A stretch of 64,000 bases of DNA from Nitzschia sp. DOCU1 (taxonomy: Eukaryota; Bacillariophyta; Bacillariophyceae; Bacillariales; Bacillariaceae): NCBI GenBank assembly GCA_951394045.1, contig OX595987.1:3410001-3474000 (forward strand), in the 5' to 3' direction. Positions 63,201 through 64,000 of the stretch are shown here, in pieces. The position numbers were made by a program, and so were the translations under genes. The notes below the pieces were generated by a model. That model was given only the letters and a program-made list of their open reading frames with translations, had not been told where the DNA came from and did not search any database. Each line of letters opens with the position of its first letter. The stretch's first letter is position 1.

Positions 63201-64000
63201 GTCGGGATGAGCTATGCCGCCTGGAAGAGCAATGTCGAGACCGCCAATTGAAATCTGGCCAGTTTCGGCTGACTTCTCAATGTATCGTCCATATTGCAGA
63301 TACTTGATAAGATTGAAGTTCACGAGATCTCGGGGCTCGGGAAGCACGGGACTTGACTGCCAAATAGGATAATATCCCCGGCCCAGGATTGGAGACGACT
63401 GCCCATGTTTCATCAAAAGCAAAGATCTGGGAGGAAATACTAGACTCTCCTTCAGTAAATGTCAGTACCACATCACCCGTGACCGCATCCCCATCTTCTA
63501 GCGCCAGTTTACGGTTCGAAGTTCCAAGGTTGTATCGTGATTGGTAGGCACGGCCTTCATTCAGCCAACCCTTGTTGGCAACCAAGTACGCTTCCCAGTC
63601 AAGTCTCTCCTCATCTGAGCCAATTGGCAAGAGTTCAATAAAGTAGGCCCCTGACAAACTTCGGGCCGAGGCGGAACGCTCTTGAAAGTCATTCATGGTG
63701 ACAAAGGGCCAGGTCATGTTTGAATGCTTTGCAAAGGCTGTAAATGTGACACCAAGAGCGGCAATGGCCGCAATCTTTTGCTCCAAGATGTCCTTGAAGT
63801 TCGAAATAACCTTGGCTGCCTGTCCATCGAACCTGTAAATAGAGAAAGGCGTGTAAGTCGACATGATGTCACGAAAGATTCCCCTAGAGTGCCACTTTTG
63901 GGCGAACGTACGTGGATTCAAATTCACTCTGCTGTCCCTTTGACGTCACAAAGTAAACCGCCAGGCACACAGCTATAGCGACCAAAAAGAGAACGATCAA
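60220..64000 (-). pseudogene. Receptor-type nucleotide cyclase-phosphodiesterase fusion, broken, 5' end outside window
   Basis: Minus-strand exons: 64000(partial)..63912, 63832..62677, 62606..62366, 62299..62154, 62045..61903, 61826..61428 and 61358..60220; all introns GT-AG, 69-79 bp except the 108-bp one at 62153..62046. Order: membrane helix (IVLFLVAIAVCLAVYFV), extracellular CHASE-like region, second helix (IFPLAISMVVGAVFLFTAGV), class III cyclase (TVLMADIKGFTAWSS and VGDCYVAVAG hold the metal Asp residues; LRIRVGLHSGP, FGDTVNTAARLES), then a PDE with HDVDHQGVTN, DVSHT and a HFFEH variant of HNxxH. It would make and hydrolyse cAMP or cGMP. Two lesions: exon 63832..62677 has one base too many (C4 run 63376-63379 on the plus strand), and a TAG at 61749..61747 replaces the usual Gln before LFGDTVN. 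Decay, or assembly errors. Confidence 0.85.

Noticed and set aside
1..64000. CRISPR arrays, prophage or bacterial operons
   Set aside because: The tandem repeats lack unique spacers and cas genes, and all genes are eukaryotic in type and spliced.

Overview
The window looks like nuclear DNA of a diatom, probably a raphid pennate. The evidence is: many short (60-100 bp) spliceosomal introns; plastid pre-sequences of the signal-peptide plus Phe-cleavage (ASAFAP-like) type on several proteins; a lumenal PsbQ-like protein; a heat-shock-factor gene; a DUF6824-like protein; a receptor cyclase fused to a phosphodiesterase; and a Copia-type LTR retrotransposon of the diatom CoDi kind. The species is inference. 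All splice sites below were read by eye from GT/AG (or GC/AG) signals, reading-frame continuity and family conservation; none is backed by transcripts.

Layout. 1-2.1 kb: the end of an Mpv17/PMP22-family gene and a two-exon cysteine-rich membrane protein. 2.1-10.4 kb: a gene-poor, repeat-rich accessory block with a 141-bp-repeat ORF frameshifted by a 25-bp deletion, a broken antisense ORF, a 54-bp tandem array, a 41-bp doublet and two copies of a dispersed repeat. 10.4-46 kb: ordinary genes. These are an ankyrin-repeat ion channel, a PAT1-like protein, an RBMX2/IST3-type splicing factor with a probable GC-AG intron, a RING protein, uroporphyrinogen decarboxylase, tRNA-Arg(UCG), SBDS with a zinc-finger tail, a DUF6824-like protein, a GT31-like glycosyltransferase, a class V aminotransferase, a multi-span membrane protein, HSF, a Ca2+-ATPase, PsbQ-like, ALG1, plastid L9 with a decayed tandem copy, and two tandem BTB genes.

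46.18-52.71 kb: a complete, apparently very young Copia element. Its two 312-bp LTRs are identical by eye, the target duplication is CGGAGG, and gag and pol lie in one frame separated by a single UGA. Its primer-binding site matches the D-arm of initiator tRNA-Met rather than the tRNA 3' end. It sits in the short region between two divergent genes, 110 bp from the BTB start codon and about 225 bp from the start of a plastid-type m5U methyltransferase.

52.9-64 kb: the methyltransferase, organellar valyl-tRNA synthetase, a histidine-phosphatase-fold protein whose RHG motif reads RYG, and a receptor-type nucleotide cyclase-phosphodiesterase running off the right edge. The cyclase carries two separate lesions, a 1-nt frameshift in the ectodomain and an in-frame TAG in the catalytic domain.

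The genes are independent eukaryotic units, not operons. Several encode organelle-directed housekeeping functions (heme synthesis, plastid translation, photosystem II, tRNA charging and RNA modification). I see no CRISPR, phage or bacterial defence system. The most notable items are the young Copia element with its expression and priming signals, and the doubly broken cyclase-PDE gene.
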